From the NCBI RefSeq assembly GCF_032193805.1, contig NZ_JAVBIK010000001.1, forward strand, positions 186,001 to 250,000: 64,000 nt of DNA, written 5' to 3'. Shown here in pieces: positions 7,768 through 17,320 of the stretch; position 1 is the stretch's first letter, and each line of letters begins with the position of its first letter. The notes below the pieces were generated by a model. That model was given only the letters and a program-made list of their open reading frames with translations. It had not been told where the DNA came from and did not search any database. The position numbers and the translations under genes were made by a program. This stretch comes from Rhodoferax potami. Its GTDB lineage: Bacteria; Pseudomonadota; Gammaproteobacteria; Burkholderiales; Burkholderiaceae_C.

Positions 7768-9566
7768 TTAGCCACACCGCCGATACTCCGCCCTCCAGTG
7801 CTCAGCCCAATCAGCACAGCGCCCTACCCGCACATTGGCGTCGTCAAAGTCCACCACTACCAGTTGCTCCGCACCTCGCGGGGCTTGGGGTTGCTCCAGA
7901 GTGCGTCCATCGGTCAGCAGCCATAAAACCGTAGACGCGGTGCTGACACTGGTGCTGCGCACCCGGCGGTGTTGGGCCATCAAATTGTCAGCAGCAGCCA
8001 TGGCCTGTGCCAAGGGTGTGCCGCCACCGCCGCCGCGCTGTTGCACGCGCACTGCGGCGGCGCGGCGTGCGGGGCCTGGGGGCACCAGCACTTCCACGCC
8101 CTGTCCGCCAAAGCACAGCAGCGCCACATGGTCGCCCGCGCGGGCGACCTGCTCCAGCACATTAGCCGCGTAGCCTTTGGCCCGCGCTAGGCGGCCGCCT
8201 TGGCGCATGGACCCTGAGGTGTCCAGCAGCAGCAAATGCAAGGTAGACGGCCTGCCCTTGGGCTCGCGCCAGCGCAGGTGCTGTGCGGCTAGGGCATTAC
8301 GGCCTTTGGCTTGCAAGGTGGGTAGCCAGGCGATGGCGCCGCGTTGTATTGCCGAGCCAGATGGCGCGCGCACAGCTACCGCCGGTGCTTGGGCACCAAC
8401 TGGTAGAGCTGCTGTGCGCCACCGCCCGCCGCGCGCCGCACTTTGGGGCGCGGGGCCGGGGTGGCTCAGGCTTTTTTTGGCGGGAGCACTCCTGCAGCCG
8501 CAGGCCGTAGGGTGCCCACAGGCACGGGAGGCATGGCGCCCCAATCGCCATCGGCACTGCTGGCACCGGCCGATTCCGGCCGGGGGGCGCTGGCGTCTTG
8601 GCTTTGCATTGGGGATTGGGGCTTTTGCGCTGCTTGGGGCGTTGGCTGTTGCGCCCCCACCTGCCGGCGATGGTGCAAGGCCAGCTCGGCCACGGCGTCC
8701 ACATCGGCCACCGCAACCGCATCGCGTCCGTCCAGCGCGGCAGATGCGCGGGCGGCGCGCAGCATCACCAGATCGGCGCGCACACCATCTACCCCGGCGG
8801 CCAGGGCCAGCGCACCTGCGTGCGCCACCGCATCGTCCGGCCACTGCACGCGGGGCAACAGGGCTTGCGCGTCCAGCACGGTAGCAGCCAGGTTTTGCAC
8901 CGCATCGGCATGGCTGGCGGCCACGGCTACGGGGTCCGCATCAAACAGCAAGCGGCTGCGCACGATCTGCTGGCGCTGCTCTGCATTAGTGGGGTTGTGC
9001 AGCCACACCGAGAGGCCAAAGCGGTCCAGCAGCTGGGGGCGCAGCTCGCCCTCCTCCGGGTTCATGGTGCCCACCAGCACAAAGCGCGCGGCGTGGCGCT
9101 GCGAGATGCCGTCGCGCTCCACGGTGTTGACGCCGCTGGCGGCTACGTCCAGCAAGGCATCGACCAGCGCGTCGGGCAGCAAATTCACCTCGTCCACATA
9201 CAGCACACCCTGGTGCGCGCGCGCCACCAAGCCGGGCGAGAGGCGCACGGCGCCGCTTTGCAAGGCGTCTTCAATACTGAGTGTGCCCACCAGCTGCTCC
9301 AGGCTGGCAGCCAGTGGCAGCGTGACAAACGGGGCCTGCGGTAGCAAGGCGGCCAAGGCGCGCGCAGCGGTGGACTTGGCGGTGCCGCGCGGCCCGCCAA
9401 TGAGCACCCCACCAATGCCGGGGTCTACCGCCACCAGCAGCAAAGCGCGCTGCAGTGCCTGCTGGCCCACCAGCGCGGTGAAGGGGAAAGGCACTGGCTC
9501 GGGCGCGCTGGCGGATGCCGGGGCGGCGGATGGCTCGGTGGAGCGCATGTCAGGATTAAGGGGCAT
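7768..9566 (-). CDS. chlD: ChlD-like cobaltochelatase subunit, full length, made by -1 frameshifting
   Basis: Two overlapping frames join into one ~600-residue protein. The first (8466-9566) has the AAA+ domain with Walker A GPRGTAKST (58-66) and Walker B GVLYVDEVN. The second (to 7768) has the von Willebrand A domain with MIDAS residues DTSGS and a later GGGGGTPL. The shift from the first to the second frame is -1, exactly at seven A residues (8472-8478, minus strand). The vWA frame has no good start of its own. Known work on fs-chlD genes next to cobN describes this same arrangement, giving both small and medium cobalt-chelatase subunits. The ATG at 9566 lies two bases past the cobN stop. 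Alternative start: ATG at 9548. Confidence 0.85.
8418..8493 (-). promoter_or_regulatory. Programmed -1 ribosomal frameshift cassette in chlD
   Basis: All three classical elements are present on the minus strand. An internal Shine-Dalgarno-like AGGAG (8493-8489) lies 10 nt before the slip site. The slippery heptamer is A AAA AAA (8478-8472), in zero-frame phase CCA AAA AAA GCC TGA. A large GC-rich hairpin (8465-8418) starts six nt after it: a 6-bp outer stem GCCACC/GGTGGC, then about 11 of 13 pairs, and a 9-nt loop. The zero-frame stop lies inside the spacer. The layout resembles dnaX. Confidence 0.85.
8466..9566 (-). CDS. ChlI-like AAA+ chelatase subunit (zero-frame product of chlD)
   Basis: Without frameshifting, translation ends at TGA 8466-8468, giving a 366-residue protein. 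It contains the complete AAA+ module (Walker A 58-66, Walker B ~121-127) and a C-terminal proline/alanine/serine-rich linker, but no vWA domain. This is the size of a ChlI/BchI-type subunit. No separate chlI, cobS or cobT gene is visible in the operon, so this short form probably supplies the small ATPase subunit that works with the full-length product and CobN to insert cobalt into the corrin ring. The dual-product interpretation follows published fs-chlD work; expression here is inferred. Confidence 0.75.
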   Translation of the reverse strand: MPLNPDMRSTEPSAAPASASAPEPVPFPFTALVGQQALQRALLLVAVDPGIGGVLIGGPRGTAKSTAARALAALLPQAPFVTLPLAASLEQLVGTLSIEDALQSGAVRLSPGLVARAHQGVLYVDEVNLLPDALVDALLDVAASGVNTVERDGISQRHAARFVLVGTMNPEEGELRPQLLDRFGLSVWLHNPTNAEQRQQIVRSRLLFDADPVAVAASHADAVQNLAATVLDAQALLPRVQWPDDAVAHAGALALAAGVDGVRADLVMLRAARASAALDGRDAVAVADVDAVAELALHHRRQVGAQQPTPQAAQKPQSPMQSQDASAPRPESAGASSADGDWGAMPPVPVGTLRPAAAGVLPPKKA

Positions 9567-9568
9567 GG

Positions 9569-12500
9569 TCAGGATGCTTCCAGTTGGTTTTCCAGCGCCA
9601 GCAGATGGTCCTGGATGCGTTCGCGGTGGTCGCCGGGCTCGGCCCACAGGCCGCGCTGCATGGCCTCCAACAGGCGCTCACCAATGCTGCGCAGGGCGCC
9701 GGGGTTGTGTTGCTGCAAGAAAGCGCGGGTGTCGTCGTCATGCACATAGGCGTCGGCAACCAACGCGTACTGGTGGTCGGCCACCACGCCGGTAGTGGCG
9801 TCAAAGGCAAACAAAAAATCGACGGTGGCCGCCATTTCAAACGCGCCCTTGTAGCCGTGGCGCTTGATGCCGTCTATCCACTTGGGGTTGACGGCGCGCG
9901 AGCGCACCACGCGGGCCACTTCTTCACCCAAGCTGCGAATTTGCGGTGCGCCGGGCACGCTGAAGTCGCCGTGGTACAGGGCGGCTGTTTTGCCGCTCAG
10001 GTGCTCCACCGCCGCGGCCATGCCGCCCATGAACTGGTAGTAGTCGCCGGAGTCGAGGATGTCGTGCTCGCGGTTGTCCTGGTTGTGCAGCACCGCGTCC
10101 AGGCCGGCCATGCGCTGGGCAAAGGCCTCGGGGGCGGCAGCACCGTCGCTGTCCTGGCCGTAAGCAAAGGCACCGGCACGCAAATAGGCTTCGGCCAGCT
10201 CGGAGCGCTCGGTCCAGTTGCCGCTGGCAATCGACGCTTGCAGGCCCGCGCCATAGCCACCAGGCCGGGGGCCAAACACGCGCCAGGTGGAAGCGCGCTC
10301 GGCTTCCGCATCGCTGTGGCCGGCGGCCTGGGCCTGCGCAGCCTCGGCCTGCACCCGCACGCGGATGGGGTTGACATCATCCGCCTCGTCCTCGGGCGAG
10401 ATGGCAGCCACGGCGCGCACGGCAGTGTCAAACAAATCAATCACATTGGGGAAAGCATCACGAAAGAAGCCGGACACCCGCAGCGTCACGTCCACACGCG
10501 GGCGGCCCAGCACGGTCATCGGCATGACTTCGATGTCGGTGACGCGGTTGCTGCCGGCTGCCCACTTGGGCCGCACACCCAAAAGCGAGAAGGCCTGGGC
10601 CACATCCTCACCGCCGGTGCGCATGGTGCTGGTGCCCCATACCGACAGGCCCATGGCCGTGGGGTATGCGCCATGGTCTTGCAGATGGCGCTCGACCACG
10701 CGGTCTGCGCCCTTGGCGCCCATGGCGTAGGCGGTTTGGGTGGGGATTGCGCGGGTGTCCACTGAATAAAAGTTGCGCCCGGTGGGCAGTACATCGGGCC
10801 GGCCGCGCGACGGTGCGCCACTGGGGCCGGGCGGGATGAAGCGGCCATCGAGCCCGCGCAGCAGCTGGGTGATCTCATTGGGGCCACAGGCATCGAGGCG
10901 CGGGGCCAGCACCGATTGCAGGCGCTGCAGCACTTGGCTGGTGTGGGGCCACGCGTCGGGGATATCTGCCGGGCCACCGGGCAGCGCACTGCCCTGCTCT
11001 GCTATGTCTTGCACCACGCGGGTAGCCAGCAGCTCCACGCGCTCGCGGGTGTGGCCGGCGTGGCGCCAGGGGTCATCGCTCAGGGCTTGCAGCACGGCGG
11101 GCCGTACGCCGGTCCAGGGCTCGGCCCAGTCGGGGCTCAGGGCGTCAAAGTCCGTCAGGCCCAGGTCTTGCGCCAAGGCGACCGTCAGGCTGGCTTGGGC
11201 TGCACCTGACCCGCCGGGGTAGCGGGCCAGCGCCACCAGCGTGTCCACCCTCTGGCGGCCGGTGGGCGACTGGCCGAAGGTGTGCAGGCCATCGCGGATT
11301 TGGGACTCTTTAATCTCGCACAGGTAAGCGTCCAGGCGGCGCAGCAGCGCTTCGCGCTCAGCATCATCGACAGGTTTGGTAAAGCCCAGCTCGATATGCA
11401 AACCATCGGCCAGTACCTGCTCCAGAATGCTGCCGCGCAGCAGCTTGGCGCGGCGCGGGTCCAGGGACAGGGCTTCGTAATACTCGTCCATGCGGCCTTC
11501 GAGCTGCTGCAGGGGCCCATAGGTTTCGGCCCGCGTCATGGCGGGCATGAGGTGGTCGATGATGACGGCCTGCGTGCGGCGCTTGGCCTGCGCGCCCTCG
11601 CCCGGGTCGTTGACGATGAAGGGGTACAGGTGCGGCAGCGGGCCCAGGATGGCGTCGGGCCAGCAGGCCGCGCCCAGCGCCACGCTTTTGCCGGGCAACC
11701 ACTCCAGGTTGCCGTGCTTGCCGACGTGCACCACGGCATCCACTTTGTACGCACGGCGCATCCAAAAGTAAAAGGCCAGGTAGTTGTGCGTGGGCACCAG
11801 GTCAGCGTCGTGGTAGGTGGCTACCAGGTCCAGGTCGCGCCCACGGGCGGGCTGGTTGCCCACAAAAACGTTGCCATAGCGCTGGCCGGAAATCATGAAG
11901 CGGCCATGGCGCACCAGCGGGTCCTGCTCCGGCAGGCCCCACAGCGTGTTGATGGCGGATTGGCTCTCGGCGGGCAGCGCGTGGAAGTCTTGCAGGTAGT
12001 CGGCCATGGCCAAGCTCTGCCCCACTGGGCGAGCGTCGTTGGCGTCCAGGTTGTTGGTGATGCCGCGGGTCAGGTCGGTCATCAGGGCGTCGCTGTCAGC
12101 CGGCACATCGCCCGTCGCATAGCCGGCGGCTTGCAGGGCTTTCAGGATGACCACGGTGGACGCAGGCGTGTCCAGCCCTACGCCGTTGGCCAAGCGCGAG
12201 TCGTCGTTCGGGTAATTGGCCAGCACCAGCGCCACGCGCTTTTCGCTACTCTTTTTATAGCGCAACGCGCACCATTTACGGGCGAGAGCGGCCACATAGG
12301 CCATGCGCTCAAGCTCAGGCTGGTAGCGCACCACATCAATTTCGGCGCGCTCGCAGCGCCAGGCCAGGCCCTTGAAGCTGATGGGCCGGGTGCCAATGCG
12401 GCCATCGACCTCGGGCAGCACGATTTGCATGGCCAGGTCGCGCGGGGTGAGGCCGTGCGGGTCGTCTTGCCACTGTTCTTGCGAGCAACCCGCGGTGATG

Positions 12501-13375
12501 AGCTGCAGCACCGGTGCATCCCCCGCCAGCAGCACGGGTTGCACCTCGGCGCCACTGTCGTTGCCGTCGATGGAACCCACCGCAAAGCTGGTGGCGTTAA
12601 GCACCACATCCACCTGGTGCTCGCGCGCCATGGTCTGCAGCAGCGCCATGCTCTCGGGGTTTTTGAGTGAGTCCAGCGCCAGCGCTAGGGTGTTGAGCCC
12701 CTGCTCTGCCAGCGCAGCCAGCATGGCGTCAAACGCGGCGGTGTTGCCGGCCTGCAAATGGGCTTTGTAAAACACCAGCAGCGCCACGGGCGCACCGTCG
12801 CGCCACGGGGCCACTTGGCTCAAGGGCTCGTAGCGCACTGCACCGGGGAGCACCTGCGCTGGTGCAGGCCGCTCGCCACGGCCAAAGGCAGCATGGGCAA
12901 TCAGCTGGTAGAAGTTGTTGGCGTTGTCGCGCCCGCCTTCGCGGAGGCAGCGCCACAGGTGGGTGCAGTCGTCTTTGGCGGCGGTGCTGCGCAACAGCAA
13001 CTGCGCGTCTTCCACACATTCGCCCGACACCATCACCAGCCACTGGCCGCGCGCGGCGGCGGATTCGCACACCTGGTCGACGATGTAGGCCCAGTCGCTG
13101 GGGGCGCCCAGGTGTTCGATGACGATGGCCTTGGCGTGGCGCAACACATCGTCCATGTACAAATCAGTAGACGCAGGCTGGCGCAGCCACATCAGGTTGG
13201 CCAGGCGCACGGTCGGAAAATCGGCGGGCAGGTTGCTGGCCACTTCGGCCAGGAGCGACAAGGTGGTGTCCGCCACGGTGAGCACCACGATGTCACCGGG
13301 CGTTTGCTCCACGCGCACGATGCCATTGCCATCGTCTTCGACATGGCCGCCAGGGCGGGTGGAGAGCAAATGCAT
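9569..13375 (-). CDS. cobN: Cobaltochelatase large subunit CobN
   Basis: A 1268-residue protein of normal CobN length. It starts MHLLSTRPGG and shows the conserved CobN/BchH blocks, including a VALVLANYPN segment near residue 380 and histidine-rich metal-handling motifs such as VVHVGKHGNLEWLPGK. CobN binds hydrogenobyrinic acid diamide and inserts cobalt with ATP-driven help from two smaller subunits, here supplied by the downstream chlD. The 27-bp gap to cobW and the 2-bp gap to chlD mark one operon. A short AT-rich insertion near residue 380 (plus-strand 12240-12265) may be a fragment of a dispersed repeat. The product acts in the cytoplasm in the aerobic B12 route. Confidence 0.95.
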   Translation of the reverse strand: MHLLSTRPGGHVEDDGNGIVRVEQTPGDIVVLTVADTTLSLLAEVASNLPADFPTVRLANLMWLRQPASTDLYMDDVLRHAKAIVIEHLGAPSDWAYIVDQVCESAAARGQWLVMVSGECVEDAQLLLRSTAAKDDCTHLWRCLREGGRDNANNFYQLIAHAAFGRGERPAPAQVLPGAVRYEPLSQVAPWRDGAPVALLVFYKAHLQAGNTAAFDAMLAALAEQGLNTLALALDSLKNPESMALLQTMAREHQVDVVLNATSFAVGSIDGNDSGAEVQPVLLAGDAPVLQLITAGCSQEQWQDDPHGLTPRDLAMQIVLPEVDGRIGTRPISFKGLAWRCERAEIDVVRYQPELERMAYVAALARKWCALRYKKSSEKRVALVLANYPNDDSRLANGVGLDTPASTVVILKALQAAGYATGDVPADSDALMTDLTRGITNNLDANDARPVGQSLAMADYLQDFHALPAESQSAINTLWGLPEQDPLVRHGRFMISGQRYGNVFVGNQPARGRDLDLVATYHDADLVPTHNYLAFYFWMRRAYKVDAVVHVGKHGNLEWLPGKSVALGAACWPDAILGPLPHLYPFIVNDPGEGAQAKRRTQAVIIDHLMPAMTRAETYGPLQQLEGRMDEYYEALSLDPRRAKLLRGSILEQVLADGLHIELGFTKPVDDAEREALLRRLDAYLCEIKESQIRDGLHTFGQSPTGRQRVDTLVALARYPGGSGAAQASLTVALAQDLGLTDFDALSPDWAEPWTGVRPAVLQALSDDPWRHAGHTRERVELLATRVVQDIAEQGSALPGGPADIPDAWPHTSQVLQRLQSVLAPRLDACGPNEITQLLRGLDGRFIPPGPSGAPSRGRPDVLPTGRNFYSVDTRAIPTQTAYAMGAKGADRVVERHLQDHGAYPTAMGLSVWGTSTMRTGGEDVAQAFSLLGVRPKWAAGSNRVTDIEVMPMTVLGRPRVDVTLRVSGFFRDAFPNVIDLFDTAVRAVAAISPEDEADDVNPIRVRVQAEAAQAQAAGHSDAEAERASTWRVFGPRPGGYGAGLQASIASGNWTERSELAEAYLRAGAFAYGQDSDGAAAPEAFAQRMAGLDAVLHNQDNREHDILDSGDYYQFMGGMAAAVEHLSGKTAALYHGDFSVPGAPQIRSLGEEVARVVRSRAVNPKWIDGIKRHGYKGAFEMAATVDFLFAFDATTGVVADHQYALVADAYVHDDDTRAFLQQHNPGALRSIGERLLEAMQRGLWAEPGDHRERIQDHLLALENQLEAS

Positions 13376-13401
13376 GGTGAACTGCCTTTAATGAACGGCC
13401 T

Positions 13402-14448
13402 TTAAGCCAATGCGGCTTGCAACTCAGCCTGCAGCATGGCCGCGTCCAGGTGGTCGCCAATGAACACCAGGCGGGTGGCACGCGGCTCGTCCGCACGCCA
13501 GGCGCGGTCAAAGTAACTGTCAAAACGCTGGCCCACGCCCTGCACCACCAGGCGCATGGCGGCACCGGGCAAGGACACAAAGCCCTTGATGCGGTAAATC
13601 TCATGGCGCTGCACCAGCGCGGTCAGGGCCGGAATCACCTTGGCGCGGTCGGTCACCTGCAGGGTCAGGGACACCGAGTCGAACTCGTCGTGGTCGTGGT
13701 CCTCTTCCTCGTCGTGGTGGGTTTTGCGGGAGTCGATCACATCCTCCACCGCCCGCTCCAGACCCAGCAGCACGTCCATCGGCACATTGCCGTGCGAGGC
13801 GCGCACCAGTTTCACGCCCGCTGGCGCTTCAGCGCGGATGGTGGCTTCCACGGCTTCGAGCGCTGCGGCGTCCATGCCGTCCACCTTGTGCACGATGACC
13901 AAATCGGCCGTGGCCAGCTGGTCTTCAAACAGCTCGGCCAGCGGGGATTCGTGGTCCAAGTTGTCGTCCGAGCGGCGCAGGGCGTCTACCGCCACCGGGT
14001 CTTCGGCAAAGGTGCCGGCAGCGACTGCAGGTGCGTCCACCACGGTGATCACCGAATCCACGGTAAAGGCGTTGCGCAGCGCGGGCCACTGGAAGGCTTG
14101 CACCAGCGGCTTGGGCAGGGCCAGGCCGGAGGTTTCGATGACGAGGTAATCGATCTGGTCGCGGCGGGCGGCCAGTTGCTCCATGACCGGAGCAAATTCT
14201 TCTTGCACGGTGCAGCACAGGCAGCCGTTGGCCAGCTCGAACAACTGGCCGTTTTCTTCACCGTTTTCATCGCAGCCGATGCCACAGCCGCGCAGCAGCT
14301 CGCCGTCAATGCCCAGCTCGCCAAACTCGTTGACGATGACCGCAATGCGGCGGCCCTGTGCGTTGGTGAGCAGGTTACGCAAGAGCGTGGTTTTGCCACT
14401 GCCCAAAAAGCCGGTGACGATGGTGGCGGGGATTTTGCGGGTTTGCAT
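13402..14448 (-). CDS. cobW: CobW-family GTP-binding metal chaperone
   Basis: A 348-residue COG0523 G3E GTPase. It has Walker A GFLGSGKTT near residue 14, the GCLCC metal-binding motif, a NEFGE switch segment, a histidine/aspartate-rich stretch (HHDEEEDHDHDE) in the linker, and the C-terminal CobW domain. I chose the ATG at 14448 because it opens directly on the typical MQTRKIPATIVTGF start; a longer frame runs back into the permease gene. Its place between the importer and cobN suggests that it delivers cobalt to CobN, as proposed for CobW. Confidence 0.93.
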   Translation of the reverse strand: MQTRKIPATIVTGFLGSGKTTLLRNLLTNAQGRRIAVIVNEFGELGIDGELLRGCGIGCDENGEENGQLFELANGCLCCTVQEEFAPVMEQLAARRDQIDYLVIETSGLALPKPLVQAFQWPALRNAFTVDSVITVVDAPAVAAGTFAEDPVAVDALRRSDDNLDHESPLAELFEDQLATADLVIVHKVDGMDAAALEAVEATIRAEAPAGVKLVRASHGNVPMDVLLGLERAVEDVIDSRKTHHDEEEDHDHDEFDSVSLTLQVTDRAKVIPALTALVQRHEIYRIKGFVSLPGAAMRLVVQGVGQRFDSYFDRAWRADEPRATRLVFIGDHLDAAMLQAELQAALA

Positions 14449-14491
14449 GGTGTGGAAATGAACGTAAAAAAATGAATAAAACGGGTGGCAA

Positions 14492-15541
14492 TCAGGCGCC
14501 GTCAGACTGGTGCAGCAGGGTGTACATGACAAACAAGGCGCCCACGCTGGCGGTCACGATGCCCACCGGGAGCTCTTGGGGGGCCAGAATGGACCGGCTC
14601 ACCACATCGCTGAGCAACAGCAGCAAGGCGCCAATCAGCATGGCGATGTGCAGCATGCGGCGGTGCAGTGCCCCAGCCAGTGCGCGGGCGAGGTGCGGAA
14701 CCATGAGGCCGACAAAACCAATCACCCCGGAGACTGCCACAAAACACGCGGTGGCAAAGGCGCACACCACAAAGGCCTGCAACCGCAGCCGCTCGGGCGC
14801 GATGCCCAAGCTGTGCGCGGTGTGGTCGCCGCTGAGCATGGCGTCCAGCGCGTGGCGCCTGTGCCACGAGAAAAGCGACAGCACCAGCAAACCCGTCAGG
14901 GGGATAAACAGGTTGTCCCAGCGGGCAGAGCCCAGGCCACCCATGGTCCAGAACATGACCGACTGGGCGGCACGCTGGTCGCCCAGAAAGGTGAAGTAGT
15001 AGGTCAGTGCGGTAAACAAAAACGAGACGGACAGGCCTGCCAGAATCATGCGCTCCGGCGTGTGGCTGCGGTAGCGGCGCAACAGCAGCAACACGACCAC
15101 CACCGACGCCATGCCGCCTACGAAGGCAGCGAGCGGAAGCGTCCAGACGCCCAGCACCTCGCCGGTGAGCGTAATCACTGCCACGGCTCCGGCCGCCGAG
15201 CCCGAGGACAGGCCGAAAAGATAGGGGTCTGACAAATCGTTGCGGGTGGTGGTTTGCAACAGCGCACCCACCAAGGCCAGACCGGCCCCCACCACAATCG
15301 CCAACAACATGCGGGGCACGCGCAGATCCACCACGATGCGGTCGACCATGGTGTAGTCCGCATCGGGCGCGCCGCGCAACCACAGGCCCAGGCCATGCCC
15401 AACCTGCGACCACGCCACCTCAGTAGCACCCGACACCACTGACAGCAAGCTCACGCACGCCAGCAACAGCAGCAGACACACGGTCAGCAGGCTGGTGGAT
15501 CGCACAGCAGGAGCCAGACGCATGGAGGCGGACCCGGGCAT
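14492..15541 (-). CDS. FecCD/BtuC-type ABC transporter permease
   Basis: A 349-residue integral membrane protein with nine or ten hydrophobic segments and the FecCD/BtuC signatures (RVPRMLLAIVVGAGLALVG near residue 75, GFVGLMVPHL near 275, ELPVGIVTASVGALFV at the C-terminus). It forms the channel of a siderophore- or B12-type importer with the adjacent ATPase and binding protein. The ATG shares one base with the upstream binding-protein stop (TGATG), so translation is probably coupled. The cobalamin context argues for cobalamin or cobinamide uptake, but sequence alone does not exclude an iron chelate. A second start, MRLAP, lies six codons in. Confidence 0.9.
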   Translation of the reverse strand: MPGSASMRLAPAVRSTSLLTVCLLLLLACVSLLSVVSGATEVAWSQVGHGLGLWLRGAPDADYTMVDRIVVDLRVPRMLLAIVVGAGLALVGALLQTTTRNDLSDPYLFGLSSGSAAGAVAVITLTGEVLGVWTLPLAAFVGGMASVVVVLLLLRRYRSHTPERMILAGLSVSFLFTALTYYFTFLGDQRAAQSVMFWTMGGLGSARWDNLFIPLTGLLVLSLFSWHRRHALDAMLSGDHTAHSLGIAPERLRLQAFVVCAFATACFVAVSGVIGFVGLMVPHLARALAGALHRRMLHIAMLIGALLLLLSDVVSRSILAPQELPVGIVTASVGALFVMYTLLHQSDGA

Positions 15542-16512
15542 CAGCGGTTAACAGCCCGAGCCATTTTTTCAATGGCAGCCACGTTGGCCGGGCCGGGGGT
15601 GAGCTCTTCGTAGCGCAAAGCGACAAAGCGCTTGTTTTTGACGGCCGTGGTGTGCTGCATCAGCGGATGCTTTTGCAGGAACTGGAGGAGCTTGTCAGCG
15701 CCGCCGTCGTTTTGATAGTCGAGCAACACCAGGAACTCGGGGTTGCGGGCGGCCACGGCCTCCCACGCCACGGTGCCCCAGCTGGCGTCGACATCGTCCA
15801 TGATGTTGCGGCCGCCCACGGCTGCCATCATCGCGGTGGGGATGGCGAATTTGCCGGCTGTAAATGGCTTGTCTTCGCCCGAGTCAAACAAGAACATGCG
15901 CAGTGGCTCTTTGCCGGTGGCTTTGGGCAAAGCTGCCAGGCGCTGCTTCCACTGGGCAATTTGTGCCTTGGCTTGGGCTTCTTTGCCGAAGATGGTGCCT
16001 AGCTTGAGGTAGTCGGCGTACAGCAGCTCCATGCTGGCAGGCGGGCGGGCCTTGTCCACATGGATGCAGCTTTCGCTCAGCACCAGCGTGGGGATTTTGT
16101 ATTTTTTGAGCGTGGTGGGCGTGACCTCGCCGCCCACGGCCATGCCGTAATTCCAGCCTGCAAAAAAGAAATCAGGCTTGAGCGCCAAGATGTTTTCCAG
16201 GCTGGGCTGCTTGGGCGCAATTTCTTTGATGTTGCCCAAGGCCTGCTTGAACTCGGGGCTCATCTTGTACCAGCCGGTAATGCCGCTCACACCGGCCATC
16301 TGGCTTTGCAGCCCGAGCGACAAGGCCATGTCGGTCATATTGATGTCGTGGATCAAGGCGGCCTTGGGCGGCGCTGCAAAAGTGAGATTTTCGCCACAGC
16401 TGTCCACCGTCACTGGGAAAGTTTGGGCGTGTGCTGCCAAAGACAGCACCGAAAGGCCGCAAGCGGCAAGCCACGAGCGGCAGGAAAAAGTGAGATTGGG
16501 TTTAGTTTTCAT
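15541..16512 (-). CDS. Periplasmic corrinoid/siderophore-type binding protein of the ABC importer
   Basis: 323 residues with a classic signal peptide (MKTKPNLTF start, hydrophobic core, cleavage after AAHA near residue 28). The mature protein is a type III periplasmic binding protein (BtuF/FepB fold): a TDMALSLGL lobe, a long linker helix, and a second lobe (FVALRYEELTPG). The ATG at 16512 overlaps the ATPase gene end by 11 bp; longer frames upstream have no signal peptide and read through the ATPase gene. Gene order places it with the permease and ATPase as one importer. The substrate is inferred from the B12 context. Confidence 0.85.
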   Translation of the reverse strand: MKTKPNLTFSCRSWLAACGLSVLSLAAHAQTFPVTVDSCGENLTFAAPPKAALIHDINMTDMALSLGLQSQMAGVSGITGWYKMSPEFKQALGNIKEIAPKQPSLENILALKPDFFFAGWNYGMAVGGEVTPTTLKKYKIPTLVLSESCIHVDKARPPASMELLYADYLKLGTIFGKEAQAKAQIAQWKQRLAALPKATGKEPLRMFLFDSGEDKPFTAGKFAIPTAMMAAVGGRNIMDDVDASWGTVAWEAVAARNPEFLVLLDYQNDGGADKLLQFLQKHPLMQHTTAVKNKRFVALRYEELTPGPANVAAIEKMARAVNR

Positions 16513-17320
16513 ATTCTTGGATTGCCGGGCGGAGCCCGGGGGATTCAAACACGGCGACCGGCTGGTCACGGTGGGGCAACGGCAGGTAAAACACATCCAT
16601 CCCGAAATTGCCCAGCACCAGCTCGGGCGTGAGCACTTGGGCGGGCACATCGTCAGCCACCACCCTGCGCTCACCCAGCAACACGGCGCGGTGGGCAAAG
16701 CGCTGCACCAGACTCAGCTCGTGGAGTGCGGCCACCACCGTGATCTCTAGGCTGGCCAGCAGGTCCAGCACATCAGAGCGGGTACGCAGGTCCAAATGGT
16801 TGGTGGGCTCATCGAGTAACAAAATACGGGGCTCTTGAGCCAAAGCCCGAGCAATGGCGCTGCGCTGCTGCTCCCCGCCGGAGAGTGTGCCCATGGCCCG
16901 GTCTTGCAGGTCTTGCAGGCGACAGCGACTGAGCGCAGTGTCGATGGCGTGCGCATGTTCAGCGCGGCCTGCACCGCTGTGGGGTGTGCGGCCCAGTGCT
17001 ACGTAGTCGCGCACCCGGAGCTGGGCATGGATAAATTCATGCTGATGCACCACGGCCATCTGCAGCGCCCGTTCGGGGCCGGGCATCTGTTGCAGATCGG
17101 TGCCGCCGAGCAACACCTGCCCAGACTCGGGCCGCAAGCGACCGGCCATCAGGTGCAGCAGGCTGGACTTGCCCGCGCCGTTGGGCCCTAGCAGTGCAAT
17201 GTGCTGGCCAAACGGAATGTCCAGCGACACCTGCGCCAGCACCGCCCGCCCCTGCCGCTGATACGACACGGCAGCGAGAGACAAGGCGGGCTCAGCGGAC
17301 GTAACCCGGGGCACGGTCAT
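16502..17320 (-). CDS. FecE/BtuD-type ABC transporter ATPase
   Basis: A 272-residue ABC ATPase with Walker A GPNGAGKSS near residue 45, signature LSGGEQQRSAIARAL, Walker B RILLLDEPTNHLD, and the H-loop in ALHELS. It energises the FecCD-type permease encoded two genes on. Its ATG overlaps the cobO stop by one base and its end overlaps the binding-protein gene, so all four are tightly coupled. Sequence does not fix the substrate; position between cobO and cobW favours a corrinoid. Confidence 0.92.
   Translation of the reverse strand: MTVPRVTSAEPALSLAAVSYQRQGRAVLAQVSLDIPFGQHIALLGPNGAGKSSLLHLMAGRLRPESGQVLLGGTDLQQMPGPERALQMAVVHQHEFIHAQLRVRDYVALGRTPHSGAGRAEHAHAIDTALSRCRLQDLQDRAMGTLSGGEQQRSAIARALAQEPRILLLDEPTNHLDLRTRSDVLDLLASLEITVVAALHELSLVQRFAHRAVLLGERRVVADDVPAQVLTPELVLGNFGMDVFYLPLPHRDQPVAVFESPGLRPAIQEYEN

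Noticed and set aside
7768..8844. A separate vWA gene starting at 8844
   Set aside because: The first ~130 residues of that frame are Arg/Cys-rich shadow sequence. Similarity begins only after the slip site, so it is the frameshifted part of chlD.
9584..12670. Long plus-strand frames opposite cobN
   Set aside because: They mirror codon bias of the GC-rich minus-strand gene, have His/Gly/Val-rich compositions without family similarity, and lack ribosome-binding sites.
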